This document shows, piece after piece, positions 33,344-41,977 of a stretch of DNA of 64,000 nucleotides. The notes under the pieces were generated by a model, which worked only from the letters and a program-made list of their open reading frames with translations, was not told the DNA's origin and searched no databases. The position numbers were made by a program, and so were the translations under genes. The DNA is from Leuconostoc gelidum subsp. gelidum KCTC 3527 (GTDB taxonomy: Bacteria > Bacillota > Bacilli > Lactobacillales > Lactobacillaceae), in the NCBI RefSeq assembly GCF_000166715.1, contig NZ_AEMI01000003.1, forward strand, positions 92,182 to 156,181, in the 5' to 3' direction. Every line of letters begins with the position of its first letter. Position 1 is the first letter of the stretch.

Positions 33344-33943
33344 TTGGCGAGTGTGGACGACGAGCGAAAAGTACAAATTGATAAGTTGTTTCAGGTAAAT
33401 GATAAAATACGAACATTATTATCTCGAAAATTGACTGAATATGCTATTTGTCATCTTGCAAATCTATCTCCTTCTATCTTGTCTTTTGGCAAAGAAAAAT
33501 ATGGTAAACCAAAGTTATTGTCACATTCGAAAATATTCTTTAATGTTTCGCATTGTGATTCTTGGATTGTCTGTGCAGTGGACGAAAAGCCAATAGGTTT
33601 AGATATTGAAAAAATCACAAGCCTAAATTGGGATACATTAGAAATTTTCTGCAGTACGAGTGAACGTAATAAATTAAAAAAGAGTAAATGTCCAGAATTT
33701 CAATATTATCAGTATTGGACAATTAAAGAGGCTATGCTCAAGCTTATGGGTACTGGATTACTCACAGATCCAAGAAAAGTTATGGTATTTTTTCTAAAAG
33801 GTTCTTTAATTAAAGTAAATTTTGAAAATAAAGAATGGCAAGGAGAAAGTATTCGTACAGATGATGGGTATGTTTTATCTGCTGTTAACACGAATAATAT
33901 TTCAAAATCCATTCTAGTATCGCCGGATAGATTTTATGAATGA
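33344..33943 (+). CDS. Sfp-type 4'-phosphopantetheinyl transferase, damaged N-terminus
   Basis: About 199 residues. Motifs of Sfp/EntD-type transferases that load the phosphopantetheine arm on carrier proteins: FFNVSHCDSWIVCAV, GLDIEKI (Mg2+ ligands) and YWTIKEAMLKLMGTGL. Relatives are about 215-230 residues and begin with a short strand before LASVDDERKVQ. Here an ATG at 33333 (MKVF) is out of frame and only TTG 33344 opens the frame, so about 15 N-terminal residues are lost through a small deletion/frameshift. May be inactive. Last gene of the ArsR-ligase-exporter group. Confidence 0.75.
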   Translation: MASVDDERKVQIDKLFQVNDKIRTLLSRKLTEYAICHLANLSPSILSFGKEKYGKPKLLSHSKIFFNVSHCDSWIVCAVDEKPIGLDIEKITSLNWDTLEIFCSTSERNKLKKSKCPEFQYYQYWTIKEAMLKLMGTGLLTDPRKVMVFFLKGSLIKVNFENKEWQGESIRTDDGYVLSAVNTNNISKSILVSPDRFYE

Positions 33944-33947
33944 TTTT

Positions 33948-33985
33948 AAAAAACGTTGTTATTGAATAATTAGCAACGTTTTTTT
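33948..33985. terminator. intrinsic terminator after the Sfp-type gene
   Basis: AAAAAACGTTG ... CAACGTTTTTTT stem around a 15-nt loop with partial pairing, usable on both strands. Confidence 0.8.
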
Positions 33986-34028
33986 GTATAATAGTTCAAG
34001 TATCCGTATCTAAATCTTGACGCTCAAA

Positions 34029-34344
34029 TACTTTCTTTAATCTTACCTGTTTCGTCTGCTGAATCAATATCATCTGTATTACAGTATGCACTTTTACCAT
34101 TCGTGTCACTATCAGAACTATTTACTGGTTATATATTGCTATCTGTCGCTGAATTATTGCCATTTGATACTGATCCACTAAAGTTTAAATTATAATTTTT
34201 TTGAATTGTCTCTAAACATGATTTAATTTTTATATTTTTCAGTTGTTATAGTAATAATAATACATTATGACAATAACTTCCGCCATAGCCTAACCTTTTA
34301 CTAAATCTGAGTAACAAAAAAAGCGACACAACTTTTAAGTTATG
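34029..34344 (-). repeat. 316-bp long inverted repeat, right arm
   Basis: Partner of 28194-28509 in opposite orientation and equal length. In this copy the reverse-strand frame that runs through the repeat (SSDSDTNGKSAYCNTDD ... DETGKIKES) ends at a TGA just past the repeat edge, which may be the natural C-terminus of the duplicated gene fragment. The outer edge has the same terminator-like hairpin (ACAACTTTTAAGTTATGT). The 216 bp between the repeat and the next gene (34345-34560) show no gene, only the upstream control region of the ugp-like operon. Confidence 0.9.
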
Positions 34345-34560
34345 TCGTCTTTACCCAAAATTTGTATTTAAATTTGGCAGATTGCAAAAATCATCCGAAC
34401 ACCACATGTTGCTGAAAGACTTCTAACTGTGCTGTGATCATTTAAATAATCTTCAAAAAAGTTTACATGTTTCATGCTAATCATTTACAAGCACTTGGTA
34501 TAGTTGACGTGTTAACAAAATAAAGTGTCATCGATGCGGAACGAAAGAGGCTAGTAGGGT

Positions 34561-35643
34561 ATGTCAATCGAATTGCAACATTTGAAAAAGACGTATGAAA
34601 ATGGAGAAGAGGTACTAACAGATATTAATACGACAATTGCAGATGGGCAATTTTATATATTAGTGGGTGCATCGGGGTCCGGTAAAAGCACGATTTTAAA
34701 TGCAATTGCAGGATTCATTCCGATAGATGAGGGAGTAATTACGATTAATGGGAAGGATGTCACTAGACTTCCCCCAAAAGATAGAAATTTATCGATGGTC
34801 TTTCAAAATTATGCATTAATGCCTAATCTAACAGTATCTGAAAATATAGTGTTTGGTTTAACAGCACGACATACAGCTAAAACATTGAGACAAAAAAAGT
34901 TACAGGAAGTGCTGAGCTTAGTGCATTTAGAGCCATACAAGAATAAAAAACCAGGGAATCTATCCGGTGGTCAAAGACAGCGGGTATCCTTAGCTCGGGC
35001 GCTTGTATCTGATGCCAAAATTATACTGATGGATGAACCATTATCTAATTTAGATGCAAAATTACGTGCAGAAATGCGTAAAGAAATCCGATTGTTACAA
35101 CAACAACTTGGTATCACGGTGATTTATGTGACACACGATCAAACCGAAGCGATGACAATGGGTGATCAAGTTATGCTACTTAATAAAGGAAAGATTGAGC
35201 AGATAGGGTCACCACTTGAACTTTACAATGTGCCCGCCAATACGTTTGTAGCTGATTTCTTTGGTTCACCAGCAATTAACTTAATTGATGTTAACATTGA
35301 AAATGATATATTGAAAATGAAAAATGGTGTCACTATACCGTTCAATTGGGAGCATATTAATGGACCATTTAAACTAGGGGTACGCCCAGAAAATATTGTA
35401 ATGACACAGTCTGGGGAAATGACAGGAACTATTGTTCATATTGAACCTTTAGGTGATGGGACAAACTTAGAAATCAACCTTGGTTTAGAAACCGCCTTTA
35501 GAGTTAAAGTGAGTGAACAAATTAATTTGGTCATTGGTGATACGATTAATTTTGATATCTTATTGGATAAAGTATTATTATTCACACAAGATGGGCAGTT
35601 AATCAAAGTAGGACAGTCTGAGCTAGTAGCTGTTGGCGGGTAA
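34561..35643 (+). CDS. sugar/glycerophosphodiester ABC importer ATPase (UgpC/MsmK-like)
   Basis: 360-residue ATPase with Walker A GASGSGKST near residue 37, signature LSGGQRQR, Walker B IILMDEPLSNLDAKLR, His switch VTHDQTEA and a C-terminal regulatory OB-fold domain (about residues 235-360, LGVRPENIVM). This is the MalK/UgpC/MsmK class of energy subunits. First of six genes: ATPase, two permeases, binding protein, truncated glycerophosphodiesterase and a histidine phosphatase. The diesterase remnant points to sn-glycerol-3-phosphate or glycerophosphodiesters as the transported substrate. Confidence 0.85.
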   Translation: MSIELQHLKKTYENGEEVLTDINTTIADGQFYILVGASGSGKSTILNAIAGFIPIDEGVITINGKDVTRLPPKDRNLSMVFQNYALMPNLTVSENIVFGLTARHTAKTLRQKKLQEVLSLVHLEPYKNKKPGNLSGGQRQRVSLARALVSDAKIILMDEPLSNLDAKLRAEMRKEIRLLQQQLGITVIYVTHDQTEAMTMGDQVMLLNKGKIEQIGSPLELYNVPANTFVADFFGSPAINLIDVNIENDILKMKNGVTIPFNWEHINGPFKLGVRPENIVMTQSGEMTGTIVHIEPLGDGTNLEINLGLETAFRVKVSEQINLVIGDTINFDILLDKVLLFTQDGQLIKVGQSELVAVGG

Positions 35644-35657
35644 TTGGATTGAAAAAA

Positions 35658-36557
35658 ATGACAAAAACGAGATCGGCGCAGACATCTCATCAAAACTTAT
35701 TAGCATTATTGTTACTATTGCCATCGCTTATTATTTTAGGTATCTTTATTTTTTATCCAATGATAAAAACATTTTATTTGAGTACACAATTGACAAATCT
35801 CTTAGGAAATCCGATTAAATTTATTGGTCTAAAAAATTTTGTTAATCTGATGCAATCAGATAGTTTTAGCACATCATTTACAATTACTTTGATTTTTGTT
35901 TTGTTTTCTACGATACTCACATTATTTATTTCATATATTATGGCCATTGTGGCAAGCCAAAAAATGAAAGGCATTGCAATTTTTAGGACAATGTTTTCAT
36001 CAACGATGGGTGTATCGGTTACGGTGGCTTCCATTTTATGGTTGTTCATGTTTAATCCACAAATTGGTTTATTCAGTAAGATACTGACAACACTGCACTT
36101 GCCCCAAATTAATTGGTTATCTGATCCGACTTGGTCACTTATAGCAATTATTGGTACAACAGTCTGGATGAACCTTGGTTTTGCATTTTTAGTACTTTTA
36201 GGTGCCATTCAAGCAATTCCACAAGATTTGTACCAAGTTGCAGATTTAGACGGTGCGTCATGGTGGTTGAGATTACGAAAAATAACGATGCCTGCTACGC
36301 GGTCAACTATTTTTTTCGTCACTGTTGTGACCTTGATTAATGCTTTTCAGACGTTTGGCCAAGTTGATATACTGACTTCAGGTGGCCCAGATTATCATAC
36401 GAATCTACTCGTGTATGCTATTTATCAAGATGCGTTTGTTAATCACAGTGTTGGTCGTGCCAGTGCGCAATCAGTTATTTTGACGCTGATTATCATGTTG
36501 TTCACGATTATTCAATTTTATGTGAAAAACAAGAGAGAAGGTCGCAATGCAAAGTAG
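35658..36557 (+). CDS. ABC importer permease (UgpA/MalF-like)
   Basis: 299-residue permease with six helices. The EAA loop that docks on the ATPase reads DLYQVADLDGASWWLRLRKITMP near residue 195. The short N-terminal tail before helix 1 (LLALLLLLPSLIILGIFIFYP) is typical of UgpA/LacF-type permeases. ATG 35658 is chosen with GGAT 8 nt upstream; a TTG at 35649 is an alternative. Overlaps the next permease gene by 11 bp. Confidence 0.85.
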   Translation: MTKTRSAQTSHQNLLALLLLLPSLIILGIFIFYPMIKTFYLSTQLTNLLGNPIKFIGLKNFVNLMQSDSFSTSFTITLIFVLFSTILTLFISYIMAIVASQKMKGIAIFRTMFSSTMGVSVTVASILWLFMFNPQIGLFSKILTTLHLPQINWLSDPTWSLIAIIGTTVWMNLGFAFLVLLGAIQAIPQDLYQVADLDGASWWLRLRKITMPATRSTIFFVTVVTLINAFQTFGQVDILTSGGPDYHTNLLVYAIYQDAFVNHSVGRASAQSVILTLIIMLFTIIQFYVKNKREGRNAK

Positions 36558-37365
36558 TCGTCTTCAAAAAAATTGCCGTTTTATAGTATTATTGCTATTC
36601 GCAATACTATTGTTATTACCTTTATTTTTAGGTATATCATTGAGTTTGTCATCTAGCCAGTCAATTGCGCAAGGAAATCTATTACCACGACACTTAGAAT
36701 TTAGCAATTATATCAAGGTTTTTACCAATACGCCAATGGCTAACTTTTTGCTGCATAGTCTGATTGTGTCAGGCATGGTGATGGTTGGTCAAATAGTACT
36801 ATCTATCATGGCTGCTTATGCGTTTGTATTTTTGAACTTTAGATTTAAGAAGACGTTATTTATTTTATTTTTAAGCACTATGATGCTGCCGTTTGAAGCA
36901 CAAATCATTCCTAATTTTGCAACCATGCGTGACCTAAATCTACTAAATACCTATGCCTCGATAGGCTTACCATTTTTGGCTTCAGCATTTGGTACTTTCA
37001 TGATGAAAACAAGTTTTGAACAAGTGCCCATTGAACTCAAGCATTTAAGTGATATTGAAGGGTTAAATCACTGGCAATTTGCGACTCGTGTAGTCATTCC
37101 TTACACGAAGGTAAATATTATTACATTTGCTTTATACAGTTTTTTAACTAACTGGAATATGTATTTATGGCCACTCATTGCAACAACTAATAACAACGTC
37201 AGAACTGTACAAATTGGTTTGCGACAACTGCGCTCGCAAGATACTGCGAGTAACTGGGGATTGATTATGGCTGCTACGATAGTATCAGTCATACCAACAC
37301 TATTAATTATTTTCTTAGGCCAAAAATACTTTAAAAAAGGCTTAACAAACGGTGTTATTAAATAA
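36547..37365 (+). CDS. ABC importer permease (UgpE/MalG-like)
   Basis: 272-residue permease with six helices and the EAA loop ELKHLSDIEGLNHWQFATRVVIP. The expected Ala of the EAA motif (DAARIDG in relatives) is replaced by LSDIEG, an unusual core but in the right place. Starts inside the UgpA-like gene. Likely heterodimer with the preceding permease. Confidence 0.82.
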   Translation: MQSSRLQKNCRFIVLLLFAILLLLPLFLGISLSLSSSQSIAQGNLLPRHLEFSNYIKVFTNTPMANFLLHSLIVSGMVMVGQIVLSIMAAYAFVFLNFRFKKTLFILFLSTMMLPFEAQIIPNFATMRDLNLLNTYASIGLPFLASAFGTFMMKTSFEQVPIELKHLSDIEGLNHWQFATRVVIPYTKVNIITFALYSFLTNWNMYLWPLIATTNNNVRTVQIGLRQLRSQDTASNWGLIMAATIVSVIPTLLIIFLGQKYFKKGLTNGVIK

Positions 37366-37399
37366 ATGATGACATATTATATAAATGGGAGAATATCAC

Positions 37400-38728
37400 A
37401 TGTTTAGAAATACAGCAAAGTACGTTGCACTTGCAACAATTGGTTTGGGTGCAGTGTTACCATTAACGCAAGTGCATGCTGCCGATAATCAACGTCAAAA
37501 TATTGTGTTTTGGCATTCTATGACAGGTCAAAACGCACAAGCCATTGATCGTGTTGTCAATGATTATAATGCCTCACAAACGAAGTATAAAGTGATACCT
37601 GAGTTTCAGGGGCAATATGTTGAGGCGCTACCAAAATTTCTTTCTGTAGGTGGTACGAGTAAAGCACCTGATTTATTTCAATCAAACGAGATTTCGACAA
37701 AACAATTATCAACATCGGGTATGATTCAACCGATGCAAACACTTATAAAGAAATATAAATTTAATACTAAGAATCTACGTAAGAACATTTTAAATTATTA
37801 TACAATTAATGGAAAATTGTATTCTATGCCATTTAACTCTAGTGCACCGGTTCTCTATTATAATAAAGATGCTTTTAAAGATGCGGGCATTGATGACTTA
37901 CCTACAAGTCCAACATACGAACAAGTCACTGCGGCTGCCAAAAAATTAAAGGAAAAAAGTGGTCGTGCGAAACTATCTATTTTGCCTTATGGGTGGACTT
38001 TTGAAGAATTATTAGCCAATCAGAATCAGACTTTGGTGAATCATGGCAATGGTCGTAAAAAAACAGCGACTAAAGCCACTTTTGATAACAAAGCTGGTAA
38101 GAATATTTTAAATTGGCTTAAAACGAATGCTGACGCGGGAACATTGGTTGATTATGGGACAGGAGCTAATGCGGGAGACACAGAATTGTCTGCCTTCACG
38201 TCTAGTCAAATTGATATGTTTATGAACTCATCAGCTTCATTAGGTAATATTAAAAAGAATGCTAAGTTTAATGTTGGGGTGACGTACTTACCTCGTCCGC
38301 AAGATGTAAAAGCTAATGGTGTTGTGATTGGCGGTGCAAGTATTTGGTTGTCTAAGGGAAAATCTACTAAAGCACAAAAAGGTTCTTTTGACTTTCTAAA
38401 ATTTGCAACATCGGCCAAAGAACAAGCACAGTGGTCAATTGACACAGGTTACTTTGCTATTAATAATAAATCTTATGATACTAAAATTTTGAAAGATGCT
38501 TTCAAAAATACGCCTATTCTTGCAGCGCCGGTTGAACAACTTAAGGCTACGACAATTAATGCTGCTAGTGCTGGTGCATTAATTACATCTATGCCTAAAG
38601 AACGAGTAAACACACAAAATGCAATGGAAAATGTGATTAACGGTAAAAATGTCGATTCCGAACTCAGCAAAGCCGTTAAGCAAACAACTGCTGACATTAA
38701 AGATGCTAATGAGCAGTCCGGGGAATAA
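37400..38728 (+). CDS. ABC importer extracellular substrate-binding protein (UgpB-like)
   Basis: 442 residues. Signal peptide MFRNTAKYVALATIGLGAVL ... VHA with a type I cleavage site (AHA|AD style) and, unlike most Gram-positive binding proteins, no lipobox cysteine. The mature protein is a family 1 solute-binding fold: IVFWHSMTGQNAQAIDRVV, SKAPDLFQSNEIS, LYSMPFNSSAPVLYYNKDAFKDAG and IGGASIWLSKG. The start is ATG 37400 with GGGAGA at 8 nt. Works with the two permeases; cargo probably glycerophosphodiester or glycerol-3-phosphate. Confidence 0.88.
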   Translation: MFRNTAKYVALATIGLGAVLPLTQVHAADNQRQNIVFWHSMTGQNAQAIDRVVNDYNASQTKYKVIPEFQGQYVEALPKFLSVGGTSKAPDLFQSNEISTKQLSTSGMIQPMQTLIKKYKFNTKNLRKNILNYYTINGKLYSMPFNSSAPVLYYNKDAFKDAGIDDLPTSPTYEQVTAAAKKLKEKSGRAKLSILPYGWTFEELLANQNQTLVNHGNGRKKTATKATFDNKAGKNILNWLKTNADAGTLVDYGTGANAGDTELSAFTSSQIDMFMNSSASLGNIKKNAKFNVGVTYLPRPQDVKANGVVIGGASIWLSKGKSTKAQKGSFDFLKFATSAKEQAQWSIDTGYFAINNKSYDTKILKDAFKNTPILAAPVEQLKATTINAASAGALITSMPKERVNTQNAMENVINGKNVDSELSKAVKQTTADIKDANEQSGE

Positions 38729-38734
38729 TAAAAA

Positions 38735-39181
38735 ATGACGACAACTATTTTTGGTCACCGTGGCATTCCTGTCAAATTCGTCGAAAATTCAAAGACAGGA
38801 TTTGAGTATTTAGCGCAAAATGGCGAAGCTGTTGAGTTTGATGTTCATTTAAAATTACTTGAAAAATATGACTTAAACTCACAAGTTGTGTTATCGTCAT
38901 TTAATATATTCACATTACAACGTTTATATCAATTAGATCACACACAAAATTTAGCATTTTTGAGTAGTAATAAAATTAGTAAACCACATCAATTTATGAC
39001 GAATAACCATTTAAAAGCCCTGCATTTAGATCGCAAGGCTGTATCAGAAGCACCTATTCTGCAACGTATTTGGACGGTTAATTCTGAAAATGACATGAAT
39101 ATGGCATTCAAACAACAACTAGGTGGTCTATTTACAGATGATTTTGAGAAGGCTAAGCAGTTGAGAGATGGTGTAGAGTAA
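38735..39181 (+). CDS. glycerophosphodiester phosphodiesterase, internally deleted
   Basis: 148 residues against about 230-245 in normal GDPD enzymes. N-terminus TTIFGHRGIPVKFVENSKTGF and EAVEFDVHL hold the first catalytic His/Arg and the Glu/Asp metal ligands. The sequence then jumps to KLLEKYDLNSQVVLSSFN, skipping about 85 residues including the catalytic HD motif. The C-terminal IWTVNSENDMNMAFKQQLGGLFTDDFEKA is normal. The deletion keeps the frame but should abolish hydrolysis of glycerophosphodiesters. Six bp after the binding-protein gene, five bp before the phosphatase gene. Confidence 0.75.
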   Translation: MTTTIFGHRGIPVKFVENSKTGFEYLAQNGEAVEFDVHLKLLEKYDLNSQVVLSSFNIFTLQRLYQLDHTQNLAFLSSNKISKPHQFMTNNHLKALHLDRKAVSEAPILQRIWTVNSENDMNMAFKQQLGGLFTDDFEKAKQLRDGVE

Positions 39182-39186
39182 CCACA

Positions 39187-39840
39187 ATGAAAAAAATTAA
39201 TTTGTTTTTTGTTCGACATGGTGAAACATATTTTAATACTTGTCGCAAGATCCAAGGTTGGTCAGACTCGTTACTAACAGAAAAAGGGCAGCTAGAAGCA
39301 ACTCATGCTGGCCAGTGGATTGCTGATAATGTGCAGTTAAATCGTGTTTATTCTAGTGACCTAGGTCGTACAAAAGCAACAACGCGACTTATTTTATTAG
39401 AAAATAAGCATCAAAAATCGCTGCCCATAACCTATTCAACGCAATTTCGTGAAGCGTTTTTCGGTTCTTTCGAAGGGGATAGATTAAATCAATTGGCAGG
39501 TTTGTTGCGTATATCGGTATCTGCTGAAAATGATAGTGAGCTTGCGTTAGTCGTTAACGAAGATGACATGATGAACCAAGTCAAAAAATCTGATCCGACA
39601 CACGATGCGGAAGATGCAACTGCCTTTTGGCATCGCGTCAGGAAAGGATTAGCAGATATTTGGGATAATTCTAATGATGGGGATAACATTTTAGTTGTCA
39701 CACACGGTGCATTGATTCGAAAACTAGCATCGCGAACCGAAAACCGTTATCATGAAAATCCTGATAATGGTTCGATATCATTATTTGAAATGACAGATGA
39801 GTTAGATTTGACCTTACAAAAGTATAATCAATGTGTATGA
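39187..39840 (+). CDS. histidine phosphatase (phosphoglycerate mutase-like)
   Basis: 217 residues. The RHG motif LFFVRHGETYFNTCRKIQGW holds the phosphate-accepting His; the second His is in VVTHGALIRKLA, and the acid Glu is in FREAFFGSFEGD. Cofactor-type histidine phosphatases remove phosphate from sugars, glycerol-3-phosphate, nucleotides or other small substrates. Last gene of the ugp-like operon, so a role in processing imported phosphorylated compounds is plausible. Confidence 0.85.
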   Translation: MKKINLFFVRHGETYFNTCRKIQGWSDSLLTEKGQLEATHAGQWIADNVQLNRVYSSDLGRTKATTRLILLENKHQKSLPITYSTQFREAFFGSFEGDRLNQLAGLLRISVSAENDSELALVVNEDDMMNQVKKSDPTHDAEDATAFWHRVRKGLADIWDNSNDGDNILVVTHGALIRKLASRTENRYHENPDNGSISLFEMTDELDLTLQKYNQCV

Positions 39841-39921
39841 CACTGGCTGATTATCGGTACGTTTGATATTTTGGCAGTATGAGTAATGATTATGGCGTTG
39901 ATAAACTAAGGTAGCAGAAAA

Positions 39922-39968
39922 CACAATAGTCAAGGGTGGGACATAAACCTTTGACTATTGTGTATTTT
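39922..39968 (+). terminator. intrinsic terminator of the ugp-like operon
   Basis: CACAATAGTCAA pairs with TTGACTATTGTG around a loop containing GGGTGGGACATAAACC, followed by TATTTTT. Confidence 0.85.
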
Positions 39969-40018
39969 TGGCCTAATAGTAGGACAAGAATGACTCAGTT
40001 TTAGGATTGATTATTAAT

Positions 40019-40504
40019 TTAAAGTGTTTTGCGTGCATCAAGCAGTTTAGTGGCTAGTTGCACGAGATTAGTAATGTCGTCATCACTATAGTCACTTAAA
40101 ATACGTTCTTCCTGTGTTCTAATTGTTTGATGTAATGCAAGATGCAACATACCTAGTTCATAACCAATTGTAGTGAGACGCAAGAAAATTTCTTTTTTGT
40201 TATCGATTGGGTGGTATTTTTCAATCAATGTTTGTGCCGTTAAACGGTTAACATAACGTGAAAGCATACCTTGCGATAGCGGTGACATACTTTGTAATTT
40301 TTTAAACGGTGTCGCTGTATCATTGTATGTTAATTCGCTTAAAATTTGTAACTCTGAATGTGTGACATGTTTTTGGTTTTGAATAAATTGCCGTGTTGTT
40401 TGTGAAGGGGCATGCTTAATAAACCATTCGCGCTCAAAATCACCATTTTCACGTGTTTTTCTCAGTTTATGTTTTAGTTGTTCAAGTTGTTTGTATTTTT
40501 CCAT
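40019..40504 (-). CDS. MarR-family regulator
   Basis: 161 residues. The winged helix covers about residues 50-115: HVTHSELQILSELTYNDTAT, then FKKLQSMSPLSQGMLSRYVNRLTAQTLIEK and the wing HPIDNKKEIFLRLTTIG. Divergent from an oxidoreductase gene 98 bp away, which it most likely represses. The divergent promoter at 40528 has a partial palindrome (CTTTTCAATTTTGAAGAT) in its spacer as operator candidate. Confidence 0.85.
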   Translation of the reverse strand: MEKYKQLEQLKHKLRKTRENGDFEREWFIKHAPSQTTRQFIQNQKHVTHSELQILSELTYNDTATPFKKLQSMSPLSQGMLSRYVNRLTAQTLIEKYHPIDNKKEIFLRLTTIGYELGMLHLALHQTIRTQEERILSDYSDDDITNLVQLATKLLDARKTL

Positions 40505-40527
40505 TTTTTATTTACCTGTAATAAATA

Positions 40528-40556
40528 TTGACTTTTCAATTTTGAAGATCTATACT
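40528..40556 (+). promoter_or_regulatory. promoter of the MarR-controlled oxidoreductase
   Basis: TTGACT, 17-nt spacer, TATACT. The spacer holds an imperfect palindrome suited to MarR binding. Confidence 0.7.
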
Positions 40557-40602
40557 TATTTTACATTACAAGTAAACAAAAAACAAATAAAGGAGAAATA
40601 CA

Positions 40603-41550
40603 ATGAAAGCAGCTGTTGTAAGAGATTTAGATTTAGCACCGCAATATGAAAATAACTACCCCAATCCACTGCCAAAACTAGATGAGGTATTAATCCATGT
40701 GACAGCATCGGCGTTGTCCAATCGTGCACGAAGTGATGCTAATGGTTCACATTATGCATCAGCAGGCAAATTGCCTATGGTACCAGGTGTCGATGGTGTA
40801 GGTTTATTGCCCAATGGCAACAAAGTATTTTTTGTGAGTAATGAGAGTTTTGCGGAGCAAGTAGTGGTTGAAAAAGGCCACTGGGTAGCTATGCCAAATG
40901 ATTTAAAAGATGAAAAAATTGCTGGTATGATGAATCCAGCGTTATCATCTTGGATGGCATTGAAATATCGTGCAGATTTTAAAGAAGGTCAAAAGGTACT
41001 GATATTAGGTGCTACAGGTAACGCTGGATCGATGGCAGTACAAATTGCTAAACGCTTAGGCGCGTCAAGTATTATTGCAGTTGGCCGTAATTTAAAGCAA
41101 TTAACTGAATTGCGACGTTTAGGTGCAACGCAGACAATTGTCTTGGGCGCTGATGTTAAGACCTATCAAAAAGAACTTGCACAGGCAGGAAATGATGTTG
41201 ATATTATATTAGATTACTTATGGGGGGATGTGACAGCAAATGCGATGCAAGCAATTATCCCAAATCGTTTGCATGATGAACAAGATCTCAAATGGATTGA
41301 AATCGGCAGCTCAGCTGGTCAAACTGCACCTATTATTGGTGCTGCCTTTCGTGCGGTTAGGCTACAATTGATAGGTTCCGGGCAGGGATCAGTTGGCGTG
41401 CGTGCAATTCTTCAGTCTTTTGAAGAAATTTTAAAAGCAGAAAAAAACAGGCCATTTGTATTTAATGTGCAAGTTGTGCCACTATCACAAGTTGAAAACG
41501 TATGGGACAAAAAAAGTGGTGATCGTTTGGTATTTGTACCACATATGTGA
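40603..41550 (+). CDS. quinone oxidoreductase-like MDR enzyme
   Basis: 315-residue medium-chain reductase without structural zinc ligands. Features: VTASALSNRARSDANGSHY, VPGVDGVG, and the NADPH fold VLILGATGNAGSMAVQIAKRLG near residue 130. Likely reduces quinones or enals. AAGGAG at 8 nt before the ATG. Forms a divergent pair with a MarR regulator, a familiar stress-response arrangement; it is not closely similar to the MDR enzyme at 29106. Confidence 0.85.
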   Translation: MKAAVVRDLDLAPQYENNYPNPLPKLDEVLIHVTASALSNRARSDANGSHYASAGKLPMVPGVDGVGLLPNGNKVFFVSNESFAEQVVVEKGHWVAMPNDLKDEKIAGMMNPALSSWMALKYRADFKEGQKVLILGATGNAGSMAVQIAKRLGASSIIAVGRNLKQLTELRRLGATQTIVLGADVKTYQKELAQAGNDVDIILDYLWGDVTANAMQAIIPNRLHDEQDLKWIEIGSSAGQTAPIIGAAFRAVRLQLIGSGQGSVGVRAILQSFEEILKAEKNRPFVFNVQVVPLSQVENVWDKKSGDRLVFVPHM

Positions 41551-41697
41551 AAAACAAGATTCAATGTGATAGTATGTGATCTCTAGGTTTTTTTGTATAT
41601 TTCAATCAATTCCAAAAAAATTGCAGCGCAATAGAGAATTCTCATATAATATTTTTTTTTTAAGAAAATCTGATAAAATAACCCGATAGTTTTAACT

Positions 41698-41789
41698 TAT
41701 AATACAGTTGTTACAAAATCTCCCCTGATTTTGTGTTCTGTACTTACAGTTAAAAATCATAACCTTTTCCAAAGGGTTATGATTTTTTT
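41698..41789 (+). ncRNA. candidate small RNA in a 427-bp gap
   Basis: The gap 41551-41977 has no gene. TATAAT (41698-41703) would start a transcript near 41710 with a first hairpin (ACAAAATC-6 nt-GATTTTGT, 41712-41733) and a strong terminator (ATCATAACC ... GGTTATGAT plus seven T, 41752-41789), giving an RNA of about 80 nt with no ATG. The -35 is weak. It could be a small regulatory RNA or the remains of a short gene; the rest of the gap, including a promoter region for the CHAP gene, shows nothing clear. Confidence 0.45.
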
Positions 41790-41977
41790 CATATGTTATA
41801 AAATTAATGATGTTGATTTCAGAAATCACAATGGTGGCGGCGATCACTTGCCTTGATTACACTATTCATTATAAGTAGGCTGAATAAGCAACTATTTGTT
41901 TCTGTATTGTATAGGTACATAAGCTTTTTTAATTACCCTAACGTATGATGTGGTATCACAAGAAAAGGGTAGGAAAA

